A stretch of DNA of 64,000 bases from Chitinophaga tropicalis (lineage in GTDB: Bacteria; Bacteroidota; Bacteroidia; Chitinophagales; Chitinophagaceae), in the NCBI RefSeq assembly GCF_009758205.1, contig NZ_WRXN01000019.1, positions 39,171-103,170 of the forward strand, written 5' to 3'. The translations under genes and the position numbers were made by a program. The notes beneath the pieces were generated by a model. The model had not been told where the DNA came from and made no database searches. It saw only the letters and a list, made by a program, of their open reading frames with translations. The first letter of the stretch is position 1; every line of letters starts with the position of its first letter. Below are positions 1 to 8,947 of this stretch, piece after piece.

Positions 1-278
1 TTGTGGCGCTGGATGGTTATTATCGTTCTGAATTCTCGTCCAGTCCCTCCCCTTCTCCATATCTCAATGTAGACGGCTATGTGCTTCTCAACGGCAGGTT
101 TGGCTTCCGGGCTGCAAAGGGAGTATCCCTGTTTATATGGGGACGTAACCTGCTCAACAAGAATTACTTTGAGCAACTGCTTGTGGCTGCAGGCAATGCA
201 GGGCATTATGCCGCGGTGCTGGGAGATCCGAGAACATATGGAGTAACGCTTCGTTATGTATTCAATCCTTCCAATTAA
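1..278 (+). CDS. TonB-dependent receptor, C-terminal fragment (cut by window edge)
   Basis: Only the last 90 or so residues are present, read in the frame beginning at base 3; the gene enters from the left. The fragment shows the final beta strands of an outer-membrane TonB-dependent receptor: a strand followed by a typical NLLNKNYFEQ turn and a closing strand that ends TLRYVFNPSN, with the aromatic residue near the C terminus expected for outer-membrane barrels. The substrate cannot be read from this part; the xGRNLLNKNY signature is common in siderophore and vitamin receptors. A strong hairpin terminator follows 15 bases after the stop. Confidence 0.8.
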   Translation, partial: VALDGYYRSEFSSSPSPSPYLNVDGYVLLNGRFGFRAAKGVSLFIWGRNLLNKNYFEQLLVAAGNAGHYAAVLGDPRTYGVTLRYVFNPSN

Positions 279-293
279 AAATAACAATATAGA

Positions 294-324
294 AAAAACC
301 GCCAGTATACTCCTGGCGGTTTTT
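294..324 (+). terminator. Intrinsic terminator after the TonB receptor
   Basis: A perfect 12-bp stem, AAAAACCGCCAG at 294-305 and CTGGCGGTTTTT at 313-324, with a 7-nt loop. The stem ends in its own T run, so it can work on the plus strand after the receptor. Confidence 0.85.
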
Positions 325-437
325 CTTATTTATGTACATGTCAGGGTATTCTATTCTGTTTTACCATGGCCCCTTTTAACTCTATTTAGAAAATTCTAAG
401 AAAGCGCATTGGGGGGATAGCAAAAAACAGGGAATGC

Positions 438-2093
438 CTAGTTAATGGCCGCAAGGTCCAGGTGTATTTCATTCTTTTCCGGCTGCAGGCGTAAGACTAC
501 ACCGTAGGAAGGTTTTGAGAAACTGCCTTTGTCTGCGGATATATGATAATTAAATGTTTCAAAGCTGCCGTCTACCTGTCGTGGTGAGACATTTGTGAAC
601 GGAAGTGTAGCTCCAGGCGCTGTTTCCAGGTCAAGGTACCAGTTAAGCGACTTGTTACCTGTTAACTTCATGGAGATGGTTTTTTCTTTAAGCGTCACCT
701 GTAAAGTACCGCCCTGGCTGAGCGGCCATGATACCAGCACGGTTTCCTTGTCCAGGTTTCTGAATATGGGATCACCACCTTTTAATGTCGCTTCCTGTCC
801 GTTAACAAGGGCTTTTACCCGTAAGCCGGCCAGCTGTCCGGGTTTACTCCAGAGGTATCCGTCTACAACGGGCAGTGTAAAGAATGTGCATTCATTTGAG
901 GTGGCTACCTGGGTAGTGTAGATATCAGGAATTTTTTCATTAAACAGATGTATGTCCCTGATACGGAGGTCGCCTCCCTCCCACAGCATATTCACTCTGT
1001 AAAAGCGGCTGTTATACCATAAGGTTTTCCGGTCGCTGCCTTCTACATCCTTTGTAACGGAGAACGAGGTAGGAGGCGTTACTTTATAGTGTGTTCTGAA
1101 CCAGTTGCCTGATTGCGCCATGGTTTCCAACCTGATCTTCCCTTTGTCCCTCAGGTTGGCAATCAATGGCATCTGTATCTCAAAACCTTTAGCCATGGCA
1201 TCCCAGGTAAAAGAATTTTCCTGCCCTGCCTGGGTATAGTTAAAGTTCAGGGAGGGATCCTCAGTGAAAGTCTTTAAGAACCAGTTAACCCAGCTTTCAC
1301 TGCCGCCAGCCTCCGGGTATACAGGTTCAAGGGTGATCACGCCCTGTCTTTCTGCGCTGATACCCTGATCATACTGACGGACGGGATCACTTCCCAGCAT
1401 CCTGAAAACCGGTACGGGGATCTGGCTGGCCGCGTTCTGGGCCGGCATATAGGAATTGACCCTGCTTGGATAATAAGCCTGGTTCCAATAGCCTCCCCAT
1501 AGCGTGTAGCCGTCGGTGCCATATTGGTCTTTGCAGTTAGCAGAAGCTACAATCCTGTATTTGTCATACAGGTACTGTAAGGTATGTGCATCAATAAACC
1601 AGGAGGCAACGGAACGGGGATAATACCCAAATATGCTCTTAAAGCTTTCCATATATACGTCTGCTATCTTTTCCCGTTCGGCTGGCGTATAGCCGGTAGA
1701 AAAGCCCACGTCTGCGTGCCAGTCCCAGGGATAGCGGCCCCTCCATTTCAGCCCTGCTTTTTCTATAAGCGGCTGAGGGAGCTCCCACCACGCGCCTATC
1801 TCAAATGAATCGCGGGACAAGCTTCTGAGCAGCTCCTGGTAACGATGGTCCATCAAAGCATCATACTGCAACAGGAATGTACCCGTGAGGTGATAAGTCC
1901 TCATGATATTTACCTGCTTTACTACGGTCTGATAGAGCACATCTTCCGTGATCCTTTGATCTCTTGGCTCCAGCAGGCGAATGAAATTAACGATATTGAT
2001 AATCTTTGGTTCCTGACCGGCTGCTGCCCGGGACAGACCTGTTATACTTATACCGGCCAGCAGCAGTACCTGTATTACTTTCTTTCTGATCAT
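438..2093 (-). CDS. Secreted polysaccharide-deacetylase-like protein, function unknown
   Basis: A 551-residue protein with an N-terminal signal peptide (about residues 1-26, ending near AAAGQE). The body (residues about 30-330) reads like a NodB or GH57-type distorted barrel: strand, FLLQYDALMD, then a WWELPQP segment, RYPWDWHADVGFSTG and the SVASWFIDAHTLQYL stretch, a layout seen in secreted proteins annotated as polysaccharide deacetylase-like. The last 170 residues look like beta-sandwich domains (DGYLWSKPGQLAGLRVKAL and so on). I cannot place the metal ligands with certainty, so the enzymatic activity is inference. It stands alone: convergent with the receptor fragment and separated from the next minus-strand gene by a terminator. 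Confidence 0.55.
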   Translation of the reverse strand: MIRKKVIQVLLLAGISITGLSRAAAGQEPKIINIVNFIRLLEPRDQRITEDVLYQTVVKQVNIMRTYHLTGTFLLQYDALMDHRYQELLRSLSRDSFEIGAWWELPQPLIEKAGLKWRGRYPWDWHADVGFSTGYTPAEREKIADVYMESFKSIFGYYPRSVASWFIDAHTLQYLYDKYRIVASANCKDQYGTDGYTLWGGYWNQAYYPSRVNSYMPAQNAASQIPVPVFRMLGSDPVRQYDQGISAERQGVITLEPVYPEAGGSESWVNWFLKTFTEDPSLNFNYTQAGQENSFTWDAMAKGFEIQMPLIANLRDKGKIRLETMAQSGNWFRTHYKVTPPTSFSVTKDVEGSDRKTLWYNSRFYRVNMLWEGGDLRIRDIHLFNEKIPDIYTTQVATSNECTFFTLPVVDGYLWSKPGQLAGLRVKALVNGQEATLKGGDPIFRNLDKETVLVSWPLSQGGTLQVTLKEKTISMKLTGNKSLNWYLDLETAPGATLPFTNVSPRQVDGSFETFNYHISADKGSFSKPSYGVVLRLQPEKNEIHLDLAAIN

Positions 2094-2216
2094 ATATTAT
2101 ATAGACAGGTAATAGTAAGGAAAGGGGGGTAAAAAATAAAATTAATTTTACCGGGGTAAGTATTACATGTTGTAGTTGGGGCGATTGTGTTGTTTTTTAT
2201 AAAAAGAAAAGAATAA

Positions 2217-2255
2217 CCAAAAGCCTTCAGATCCAAATGATCTGAAGGCTTTTGG
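2217..2255 (-). terminator. Terminator of the WGR/LRR gene
   Basis: A 17-bp perfect stem, 2217-2233 against 2239-2255, with loop CAAAT. On the minus strand it is followed by a T-rich tract (complement of 2195-2216). It lies 10 bases past the stop of the 2265-4943 gene. Confidence 0.85.
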
Positions 2256-2264
2256 TCTGAAGCT

Positions 2265-4943
2265 TTATTTTTTCAGCCACTTTTTATATTCTTTAGTTTC
2301 CACGATGTCATCAAAATTGCTGAAGTATTCATCTTTTTCTAATGTCTGCTTCACAATCTGCCAGGCATCTTCCTGCCGGCCGAGCCGTAAAAGGATACGG
2401 ACCTGGGTATCGTAGATATAATATTCACTTTCATTTTCAATATACGCTACGGCTTTGTTGATCATATTGAGCGCTTCTTCGGTCTTCTCCCTATCTTCAT
2501 AAACCTCATACATAGCCCATGCCACCGCATTGGCTACTATACGGATCACTTCCCTGTAAAAAGCGCCCATACTGGTGGAATGCAGTATATGCTCCGGTAA
2601 CAGGGACAACGTCATCAAACCTGATTTAATACAAAGCTGGTTGTACTCGCGCTTTTTTTCTGCAGACATCTTCTTATATGCAGCATCCGCCGGTATGTTG
2701 CTGTATGCGTTTGTCAACACGTAATAAGTGTACAGCCGCAGGTATTTATCTACCACCTTACCATCGTTGAAGCTGGCTAGTACCTGATCGTATATTGCGA
2801 TGGCTTTTACTGGCTTTCCGGCATCATTAAACCACAACTCATTTCCTTTTTCAATAAGATCCGCCGTTTCTTTCCATAGCCTGGCTGCTTCGGTATCAAT
2901 GATCTCCTTTTCCATCCAGTTCTCCCGTAGGTCCAGCTCTACCTCAGGCAACCGTTCTGCCATTTTCAGGCGGTCGGATATTTTGAAAGAGTTCCCTTTC
3001 AGATTCAATGAGCGCAGGTTTGGAAGGCTGTAAACTTCTTCAGGCAGGTCTGACAACATATTATCGCCAAGATCAAGTATGCGTAACTGCTGTAATGCGC
3101 CGATACCTTCCAGGTGTGCTGTAGTCAGTGGTTTCCGTAAATAGCCTGTCTTTTTCTTTTTCCCATCACCGGCTTCAACCTTTTCTGCCTGCAGGTCGGA
3201 TATTTCCTTTAACCTTCCAGGATCATGCGACAAATTTTTCGCCATCTCCTTAAACGTTTCCTTGCTCAGATCTTCCAGCCACCTGCGGTAAAGATCGATC
3301 TTCAGTTCTTCAAGAGAGGTAATGCGGAAGATATCTTTTAACAGACTGTGCTTAGCCAGCGGACTTTCAGAATCATTACAGATGCCCGAAGCGTGCAATA
3401 TCTTTAACTTCTTCAGCCCTGACAGGTCCGGAAATTCATTAACATAACCCAGGCTTCCATCCAGGTACAGTTCTTCCAGTTCTTTCAACGCCGTCAATGC
3501 AGGCGGAATTTGTTTAAGGGAGTTGCTGTTCATTAACAGGCGTTTCAAGCCTGTACATCCAAGGACTGCCTTGGGAAAGTCTACCGGGCTGGCTGCTGTG
3601 CATGAGTCGCAACGCAATTCCTCCAGGCCAGGAAGGCTGGCAGTCAACCGAAAACCTTTACATCCGGAAACATCCAGTTTACGCAGGGAAACCAGTTGAG
3701 TAAGACTTTCCGGCAGCTGCAGATCAGCATTCTGAGAAAGGTCAAGTACACGTAGTTTCTTTAGCTGGGTTAATTCGGCCGGTAATGTTTTCAATTCACA
3801 TCCGGAAAGATGTAATTCTTCAAGTTGATCAAGCTGTGCTATTTCTGCGGGTAATGTCTTTATTTCATTCCCATTCAATTTCAACTGCTTAAGAGACCTC
3901 AGGGTTGTAAGCAGCATCGGGAATCTATCCAGGTCCTGATAACTAAGATCAAGTACCTGCACTTCTGCCGGAGAGACTTTCATTTTTTCCAGCGCCTGCA
4001 GCACAACCTTTCCTGCCCTCTCCTCTTTCAATGTGAGCTTTCCCGGTTTAGCCGAAATGACCGTTTCTTTGGGTGCTCCGGCTGCCGGCGTATCGTTAAA
4101 TCCTGGCAGGAATTCATCTCTGAGGATGTGTTTACCTTTATTGATGTAATTGGAGATCTTATCGCTGTTGGCGTATTCCTCTTCTTTGATCAGCTCAGGG
4201 CGTAGTACGGTTATCTCACTGTATTCAGCATCTTCTGCGCCTTCTATTTCCTGATCGCCGATAATAGTACCGGATACTTCTCCCTGGAATCTGAAGACCT
4301 GGTCATCTGCAAGGATAGCTACGGCCTTTGTCTTCCCTTCTACCGTCAGCTCACCATGGTTATAGTAACCATAGATGGTTTGTTCTGCCGTCAGGTCTCC
4401 TTTTATATAGAATTCGCCACCACCTTTATTGATACTTTGAGCATAAACGTTGCCGGTGACCAGGAGGTGTTCGCCATTGTCCATATCCGGCTGGAATAAT
4501 ACTCCCTTTACTGTGAGATTACCTTCTACGATAATACCATATATGTCATCTTTAGCAGCAGAACAATGTTTGTAAGTATCAAGTGCGCCGTTAAATACAA
4601 CATCGCCTTTATACAACATGTACTTGCCACCATCGTCATACAGGGCATTAATATACTTGTCAAGTTTATGCTTCTTTACGGCTTCTTTTTCAGAGATAAT
4701 GGTATAATCGCCTGGTAATAACGTCTTCCCATCCCTGATGATCTCCTGGTAGCCTTTTCCGGTTTTTTCTTTTACGAGTTTGTCATATTCCTGACGGGCT
4801 TTTACAGGGGTTTCAAAGTCTTTTTCTGTCGTTTTACCCTGAGTACCAATTTTTCCGTACCGGGTAGTAATGGTGTTGACATTCAATGATATCTCCCAGA
4901 ATTTTGAGGATGTCCCTTCCTGCAGTTCGAAGTACTGGAGCAT
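2265..4943 (-). CDS. WGR-domain and leucine-rich-repeat protein
   Basis: About 892 residues when started at the methionine of MLQYFELQ; an upstream in-frame ATG would add 14 residues that do not fit the WGR fold. Domains in order: WGR domain (residues about 1-80, with the RYGKIGTQGKT core), a beta-helix-like stretch rich in GDVVFNG, IIVEGNLTVKG, HLLVTGNV and IKGDLTAEQ turns (about 110-260), leucine-rich repeats (about 320-540 and 620-690, for example LKQLKLNGNEIKTLPAEI), and a helical TPR-like C terminus. There is no signal peptide, so it is probably cytoplasmic. WGR domains bind nucleic acid ends in PARPs and occur in bacterial molR-type proteins; the role here is not known. The combination of four modules is unusual. 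Confidence 0.75.
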   Translation of the reverse strand: MLQYFELQEGTSSKFWEISLNVNTITTRYGKIGTQGKTTEKDFETPVKARQEYDKLVKEKTGKGYQEIIRDGKTLLPGDYTIISEKEAVKKHKLDKYINALYDDGGKYMLYKGDVVFNGALDTYKHCSAAKDDIYGIIVEGNLTVKGVLFQPDMDNGEHLLVTGNVYAQSINKGGGEFYIKGDLTAEQTIYGYYNHGELTVEGKTKAVAILADDQVFRFQGEVSGTIIGDQEIEGAEDAEYSEITVLRPELIKEEEYANSDKISNYINKGKHILRDEFLPGFNDTPAAGAPKETVISAKPGKLTLKEERAGKVVLQALEKMKVSPAEVQVLDLSYQDLDRFPMLLTTLRSLKQLKLNGNEIKTLPAEIAQLDQLEELHLSGCELKTLPAELTQLKKLRVLDLSQNADLQLPESLTQLVSLRKLDVSGCKGFRLTASLPGLEELRCDSCTAASPVDFPKAVLGCTGLKRLLMNSNSLKQIPPALTALKELEELYLDGSLGYVNEFPDLSGLKKLKILHASGICNDSESPLAKHSLLKDIFRITSLEELKIDLYRRWLEDLSKETFKEMAKNLSHDPGRLKEISDLQAEKVEAGDGKKKKTGYLRKPLTTAHLEGIGALQQLRILDLGDNMLSDLPEEVYSLPNLRSLNLKGNSFKISDRLKMAERLPEVELDLRENWMEKEIIDTEAARLWKETADLIEKGNELWFNDAGKPVKAIAIYDQVLASFNDGKVVDKYLRLYTYYVLTNAYSNIPADAAYKKMSAEKKREYNQLCIKSGLMTLSLLPEHILHSTSMGAFYREVIRIVANAVAWAMYEVYEDREKTEEALNMINKAVAYIENESEYYIYDTQVRILLRLGRQEDAWQIVKQTLEKDEYFSNFDDIVETKEYKKWLKK

Positions 4944-5186
4944 TTTGCTGATCGGTTTTAAAATAGTGATATATGCTATAGTCAATACGGGCCAACGTGA
5001 CCGGCAGATCTATATTTACTTTGGAGCCTTGGGTATACCGGTTGAAGAATAAGATTACCGGAAGGATAACATATTTCATTGTCACCAGTTTCCGGTATGA
5101 AGATAATAAAAGTAATATAAATATCTAATTGTATTTGAAAAGATTAGTTTATCGGTTTGGAGCTTATACTCAATGCGAAGAAACTG

Positions 5187-5273
5187 CTCAAAAAATCGCT
5201 TTTACCTTCGGTAAAAGCGATTTTTTGAGGGGCGCTTTTCTGGCCTGCGGCCGGCTGGGAGTTTAAACCGGTG
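5187..5273. repeat. Hairpin repeat element, full copy (family A, copy 1)
   Basis: A 20-bp perfect stem (5187-5206 against 5210-5229, loop TTC), followed by a tail with GGCCTGCGGCCGGC and TTTAAACCGG. The 43-nt hairpin is identical to the one at 20802-20844. It sits in the roughly 560-base gap between the divergent WGR/LRR and AraC genes, in which I see no gene. Confidence 0.85.
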
Positions 5274-5310
5274 ACTGTGACAGCTTGAAGCTTTATATTA
5301 TACTTAATGC

Positions 5311-5364
5311 GATTTTTTGAGGGTACTTTTCTAGCCTATGGCCGGCTGAGAGTTTAAACCGGTG
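5311..5364. repeat. Hairpin repeat element, copy 2 lacking the hairpin
   Basis: This repeats the context of copy 1 (AATGCGATTTTTTGAGGG, then a GCCGGCTGAGAGTTTAAACC tail) but lacks the left arm and loop of the hairpin. It reads as a tandem duplicate that has lost the stem, with several substitutions in the tail (GGCCTGCGG to AGCCTATGG). Confidence 0.75.
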
Positions 5365-5504
5365 CAGTACGGTGAAAGATTATAACATATTGGTCTCGTT
5401 AATGTTAATACGGTGATTCAGGCTACACTTTTTACAGTATAGGCTAATTTTTAGTTGCCATTTTTGCTGACCTTTGTATTGTCAATGATAACTTAGTTTA
5501 AACC

Positions 5505-6410
5505 ATGAAAGCAATACCTCCTCCCATCGTTTATAAAAGTATCTCCGCGTTCATGCGGGATATTGATATGCCTAAACCGCGGCATCCCCTGGTGGCGTTG
5601 GTGAACTATGATAAGGAGAAGGGCAGCGGTAATTTGGCCGGACACAGGTTCATGCTCGACTTTTATAAAGTTTCCTTTAAGAAGGATTTCAGGGGGCAGA
5701 TAAAATATGGACAAGGTTATTATGATTTTGAGGAGGGCGGTATGGCTTTTTTAGCGCCCAATCAAGTGGTGACAATGTCAGGAGAGGAAAGTTGCCTGGA
5801 TGGTTACATCCTGTTCTTTCATGCTGACCTTATCCGGAATTATCCGCTTGGGAAGAATATTCAGCAGTATGGTTTCTTCTCTTATGCCGTGAATGAAGCG
5901 CTGTTCCTGTCAGATAAAGAGAAAAAAGTGATCGCTGGCCTGTTTGAAAACATTGCTGACGAATTGGATAATAATACAGATGCTTTTAGCCAGGATGTGC
6001 TGGTTTCCCAGATAGAACTGCTGCTTAATTATGGTAATCGTTTTTACAACCGGCAGTTCCTCACCCGTAAAGCCATTCATCATGACCTGATCAGCCAGAT
6101 GGATGCTTACCTGGCAGATCGTTTTGCAGATCAATCGGGCGGCATACCGACGGTCCCGGAAGTGGCTAAACATCTCCAGGTTTCGCCCAGGTACCTGACG
6201 GATATGCTCAGGTCATTAACTGGGCAAAGTGCACAGCAGCATATTCATGACAGGTTAATTGAGAAGGCCAAGGAGACATTAAGCACTACCAGGCTGACCG
6301 TTGCGGAAATTGCTTATCAGCTTGGGTTTGAACACCCGCAGTCTTTTAATAAACTGTTTAAGCGACACACCAATCTTTCACCAAACATTTTCAGGAAATC
6401 TTTTAACTGA
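5505..6410 (+). CDS. AraC-family transcriptional regulator
   Basis: A 301-residue protein with an N-terminal cupin-like sensor region (about 30-180) and a C-terminal AraC double helix-turn-helix (about 205-300). The second HTH has the family signature: TVAEIAYQLGFEHPQSFNKLFKRHTNLSPNIFR. Cytoplasmic DNA-binding activator. The next plus-strand gene, an MDR oxidoreductase, starts 174 bases downstream and is a likely target. Between them is an imperfect operator-like inverted repeat, ATTCCAG (6452-6458) and CTGGAAT (6471-6477). The ligand is unknown. Confidence 0.9.
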   Translation: MKAIPPPIVYKSISAFMRDIDMPKPRHPLVALVNYDKEKGSGNLAGHRFMLDFYKVSFKKDFRGQIKYGQGYYDFEEGGMAFLAPNQVVTMSGEESCLDGYILFFHADLIRNYPLGKNIQQYGFFSYAVNEALFLSDKEKKVIAGLFENIADELDNNTDAFSQDVLVSQIELLLNYGNRFYNRQFLTRKAIHHDLISQMDAYLADRFADQSGGIPTVPEVAKHLQVSPRYLTDMLRSLTGQSAQQHIHDRLIEKAKETLSTTRLTVAEIAYQLGFEHPQSFNKLFKRHTNLSPNIFRKSFN

Positions 6411-6584
6411 CGCCTGTCAGAATTATGAGGGCATTATTTCTTAAGAAGTGAATTCCAGGCAGTCATTATACTGGAATAAGGCCATTTTTTTCTCATCACC
6501 ATTCATCTGATAATATTTTATATAGGGCTGCGGCGCCTATTATGGTTCTGCGTGCCTCCAAGTCACAAAATTCACATTATAATA

Positions 6585-7628
6585 ATGGAACAATTAAAAA
6601 ATCAAGAGAACAAAATTGAGAGTGCACCTATGATGAAGGCGATCCGCCTGCACGAGTTCGGAGGTCCTGAGGTGTTGCGTTACGAAGAAGCGCCGATTCC
6701 AGAGCTGAAACCCGGTGAGGTGCTTGTCCGTGTTCATGCCATAGGCATCAACCCTCCTGACTGGTACCTGCGTGATGGGTATAAAATGCTTCCTCCGGAG
6801 TGGAGGCCATCGATACCCATGCCTGTTATTCCGGGAACAGACGTGTCGGGCATTGTAGAGGCAGTTGCCCCGGATGTAAAGCGTTTTTCTGCCGGGGATG
6901 AGGTTTTCGGCATGATCCGTTTTCCCAGCTTCGGGGAGAGCGCTGCTTATGCAGCGTATGTGGCAGCGCCCGCATCAGACCTTGCACATAAACCGGCAGG
7001 TATTAATCATGTGCAGGCTGCAGGGGCGCCGATGGCGGGTCTTACTGCGTGGCAGTTCCTGATCGAGCTGGGGCATGATGTACAGAACCCGCTTCAACCA
7101 GAGAAACATCAACCGGTACCGCTTAATGGTAAGACGGTGCTTGTTAATGGCGCCGCGGGTGGTGTGGGACATTTCGCGGTGCAGCTGGCAAAATTGAAGG
7201 GGGCCCATGTCATTGCGGTAGCATCGGGCAAGCATGAGTCGTTCCTGCGTGAGCTTGGCGCTGACGAATTCATCGACTATAAAAAGAATGCTCCTGAGGA
7301 TGTTGCCCAGGATATTGATCTTGTTGTTGATACCCTTGGCGGACCTACTACCGGTCGTTTCCTGCGTACACTTAAGCGTGGCGGCGCCTTGTTCCCGGTG
7401 TTCTTAGGCTTCTCAGACGCTGAGGAGGCTGTAAAGCGAGGCGTAACAGTCTCGATGACACAGGTGCGTTCAAATGGTTTGCAGCTTGAGGAACTGGGAC
7501 GTTTGCTTGATGTAAGGACGGTTCGTGTTGCTATAGATAGTACATTCCCGCTTGCCGATGCACAAAAGGCGCACGAACGGGCTGCAAGTGGGCATATTCA
7601 GGGAAAGATCGTACTTACGGTTGTGTGA
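6585..7628 (+). CDS. Zinc-independent MDR family NADP-dependent oxidoreductase
   Basis: About 347 residues from MEQLKNQ; an in-frame ATG 33 bases upstream is possible but adds an atypical stretch. Medium-chain dehydrogenase/reductase with a GroES-like N-terminal half (PGEVLVRVHAIGINPPDWYLRDG, PGTDVSGIVEAV, GDEVFGM) and a Rossmann half (VLVNGAAGGVGHFAVQLAKLKGAHVIA, which contains the AxxGxG nucleotide motif). The structural zinc cysteines of true alcohol dehydrogenases are absent, as in quinone or enoyl reductases of this superfamily. It follows an AraC regulator and precedes a SnoaL-like gene on the same strand, so stress or xenobiotic reduction is plausible but not shown. Confidence 0.85.
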   Translation: MEQLKNQENKIESAPMMKAIRLHEFGGPEVLRYEEAPIPELKPGEVLVRVHAIGINPPDWYLRDGYKMLPPEWRPSIPMPVIPGTDVSGIVEAVAPDVKRFSAGDEVFGMIRFPSFGESAAYAAYVAAPASDLAHKPAGINHVQAAGAPMAGLTAWQFLIELGHDVQNPLQPEKHQPVPLNGKTVLVNGAAGGVGHFAVQLAKLKGAHVIAVASGKHESFLRELGADEFIDYKKNAPEDVAQDIDLVVDTLGGPTTGRFLRTLKRGGALFPVFLGFSDAEEAVKRGVTVSMTQVRSNGLQLEELGRLLDVRTVRVAIDSTFPLADAQKAHERAASGHIQGKIVLTVV

Positions 7629-7633
7629 GTTTT

Positions 7634-7664
7634 AAGGAGCACGTTCCTCCGGAGCGTGTTCTTT
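7634..7664 (+). terminator. Probable terminator after the MDR gene
   Basis: A stem AAGGAGCACG (7634-7643) pairs with CGTGTTCTTT (7655-7664) with two G-T wobbles; T-rich sequence follows. It is weaker than others in the window, so transcription may partly continue into the next gene. Confidence 0.5.
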
Positions 7665-7691
7665 ATTATCAGATTCAATAAAAGCATAAAC

Positions 7692-8132
7692 ATGAATATT
7701 AAAGAACTGGAGGATAGGGCTTTGCTCAAAGAACTGGTTGATACCGTTTCTATCCTGGCGGATAAGAAAGATGTGCACTCCCAGGTGCAGCTATTTTCTG
7801 AAGATGCAATATCAGAAACTTTTGCCGGGGGTATGTCAGTTTTAAAACTGAAGGGCCGGAAGGAAATGGAAGAAGCGTTTGGAGATTTTCTTAAAGATTT
7901 TGAGACTGTTTATCATTTTAATGGTCAGCAGATAGTAACTGTAAATGGCGATAATGCAACAGGGACGTGTTATTGCCTGGTTACACTGATCGGTATTGAG
8001 GATAGTAAGAAAATGAAGACTACTATCGGGGTTATTTACCAGGATGATTTTGTCAGGGAGAACAACAGCTGGTTGATTGCTAAGAGGATTGGAAATTTCG
8101 GCTGGCAGGAGAAATGTGAAGTTGATCAGTAA
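7692..8132 (+). CDS. SnoaL-like (NTF2 fold) protein
   Basis: A 146-residue protein started at MNIKELEDRALL; the longer reading frame adds 12 residues (MFFIIRF...) overlapping the terminator and is less likely. The pattern is typical of SnoaL-like or polyketide-cyclase-like NTF2 folds: an N-terminal helix (ALLKELVDTVSILADKKD), the LFSEDAISE strand, KGRKEMEEAF, then three long strands ending in SWLIAKRIGNFGW. No catalytic residues can be assigned. Members include small-molecule isomerases and proteins of unknown role. It is 63 bases downstream of the MDR gene. Confidence 0.75.
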   Translation: MNIKELEDRALLKELVDTVSILADKKDVHSQVQLFSEDAISETFAGGMSVLKLKGRKEMEEAFGDFLKDFETVYHFNGQQIVTVNGDNATGTCYCLVTLIGIEDSKKMKTTIGVIYQDDFVRENNSWLIAKRIGNFGWQEKCEVDQ

Positions 8133-8181
8133 ATAATTTATGGAGAGCATAGTTACTGGGGATATAGTAGATGTACATTTT

Positions 8182-8275
8182 ATGCAAAAGTAACCTGGAT
8201 CAAAGCGGAGAGATATAGTGGTGGGATAAAAGAAATGAACAGAACTGGATTGCGATCCACAATCTACTTTTGCAT
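8182..8275 (+). promoter_or_regulatory. Promoter and inverted repeat before the DUF6934-like cassette
   Basis: TACTTTTG at 8265-8272 matches the Bacteroidota -7 box (TAnnTTTG); the ATG is only 9 bases further on, so the leader would be very short. An 11-nt inverted repeat, ATGCAAAAGTA (8182-8192) and TACTTTTGCAT (8265-8275), overlaps this box. This is compatible with a repressor site. A clear TTG -33 box at normal spacing is lacking (CTG at 8245-8247). Confidence 0.4.
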
Positions 8276-8280
8276 TTAAT

Positions 8281-8748
8281 ATGAAAAAAGAAAATTATCC
8301 TTATATAACAAATGAAAATTTTGCCAGATTTGAGTTTGAAAGTCAGGGGCCCAATGGTACAATTAAGAAGGTTGTCGATTATTTTGAAATTGGAGAGTGG
8401 ATCGATGGAACACCAGTTTATAATCTGGCTTTTGGAGACTGGGATGAACATAATAACGCAATAAGTGATTCAACAATTTCAAATAATGCGGATAGGAATA
8501 AAGTATTATCTACCGTAGCAAATACAGTAGTTGATATTATGGCCCATTTAGGCAACATTGCTGTGTATGCAGAAGGTAGTACACCTGCCCGAACACGATT
8601 ATACCAAATGGGTATTAATGCAAATAGGAAGGAGATAGAAGAACTTTTTGATATTTATGGCTGCGATGATGCGATATGGAAGAAATTCGAATCAGGAAAG
8701 AACTATAACGCATTTTTAGTTACAAGGAAAAAACGTAAATTTGATTAA
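8281..8748 (+). CDS. DUF6934-like protein
   Basis: A 155-residue cytoplasmic protein. The arrangement YPYITNENFARFEFESQGP, IKKVVDYFEIGE, VYNLAFGDWDE, then KVLSTVANTVVDIM and YAEGSTPARTRLYQMGI matches what I remember of the Bacteroidota family DUF6934, whose function is not established. The GSTxARTRLY motif (about residues 99-108) is the most distinctive part. The gene lies in an AT-rich patch and is followed after 14 bases by a small basic protein, with a shared strong terminator, so the two form a compact cassette. A toxin-antitoxin role is only a guess from this architecture. Confidence 0.65.
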   Translation: MKKENYPYITNENFARFEFESQGPNGTIKKVVDYFEIGEWIDGTPVYNLAFGDWDEHNNAISDSTISNNADRNKVLSTVANTVVDIMAHLGNIAVYAEGSTPARTRLYQMGINANRKEIEELFDIYGCDDAIWKKFESGKNYNAFLVTRKKRKFD

Positions 8749-8762
8749 AAGGGAAAAAATAT

Positions 8763-8936
8763 ATGTCTACAAAATTTTCTAAATTCCTTGATAAACGGGG
8801 AAAACCGGTAGTGAAGAAATTGACAGTTTCTGAAGAAGCTGTACGAAATAGCCCTTTTATTATTAAAAAGATAGAACAGGCTAAGCGCAGACTAACAGAA
8901 CATCCATTTCCTGTTGAATTGTTAAAGACAAGATAA
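8763..8936 (+). CDS. Small basic protein, 57 residues, partner of the DUF6934-like protein
   Basis: An ATG reading frame of 57 codons that starts MSTKFSKFLDKRGKP and ends VELLKTR. It is rich in lysine and arginine, has no membrane segment and could form a helix in the middle (FIIKKIEQAKRRL). It begins 14 bases after the stop of the DUF6934-like gene, and a 23-bp terminator follows 11 bases after its stop, which makes real expression likely. I recognise no family. Its size and position fit an antitoxin or accessory protein; function is unknown. Confidence 0.6.
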   Translation: MSTKFSKFLDKRGKPVVKKLTVSEEAVRNSPFIIKKIEQAKRRLTEHPFPVELLKTR

Positions 8937-8947
8937 TACACTTAAGA

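Noticed and set aside
5187..5229. Repeat hairpin loop read as a C(UUCG)G tetraloop
   Set aside because: CTTCGG is present, but in the register that keeps the long stem paired the loop is TTC closed by C-G. A true UUCG loop would mispair the next base, and the 25-bp copy at 27609 lacks CTTCGG.
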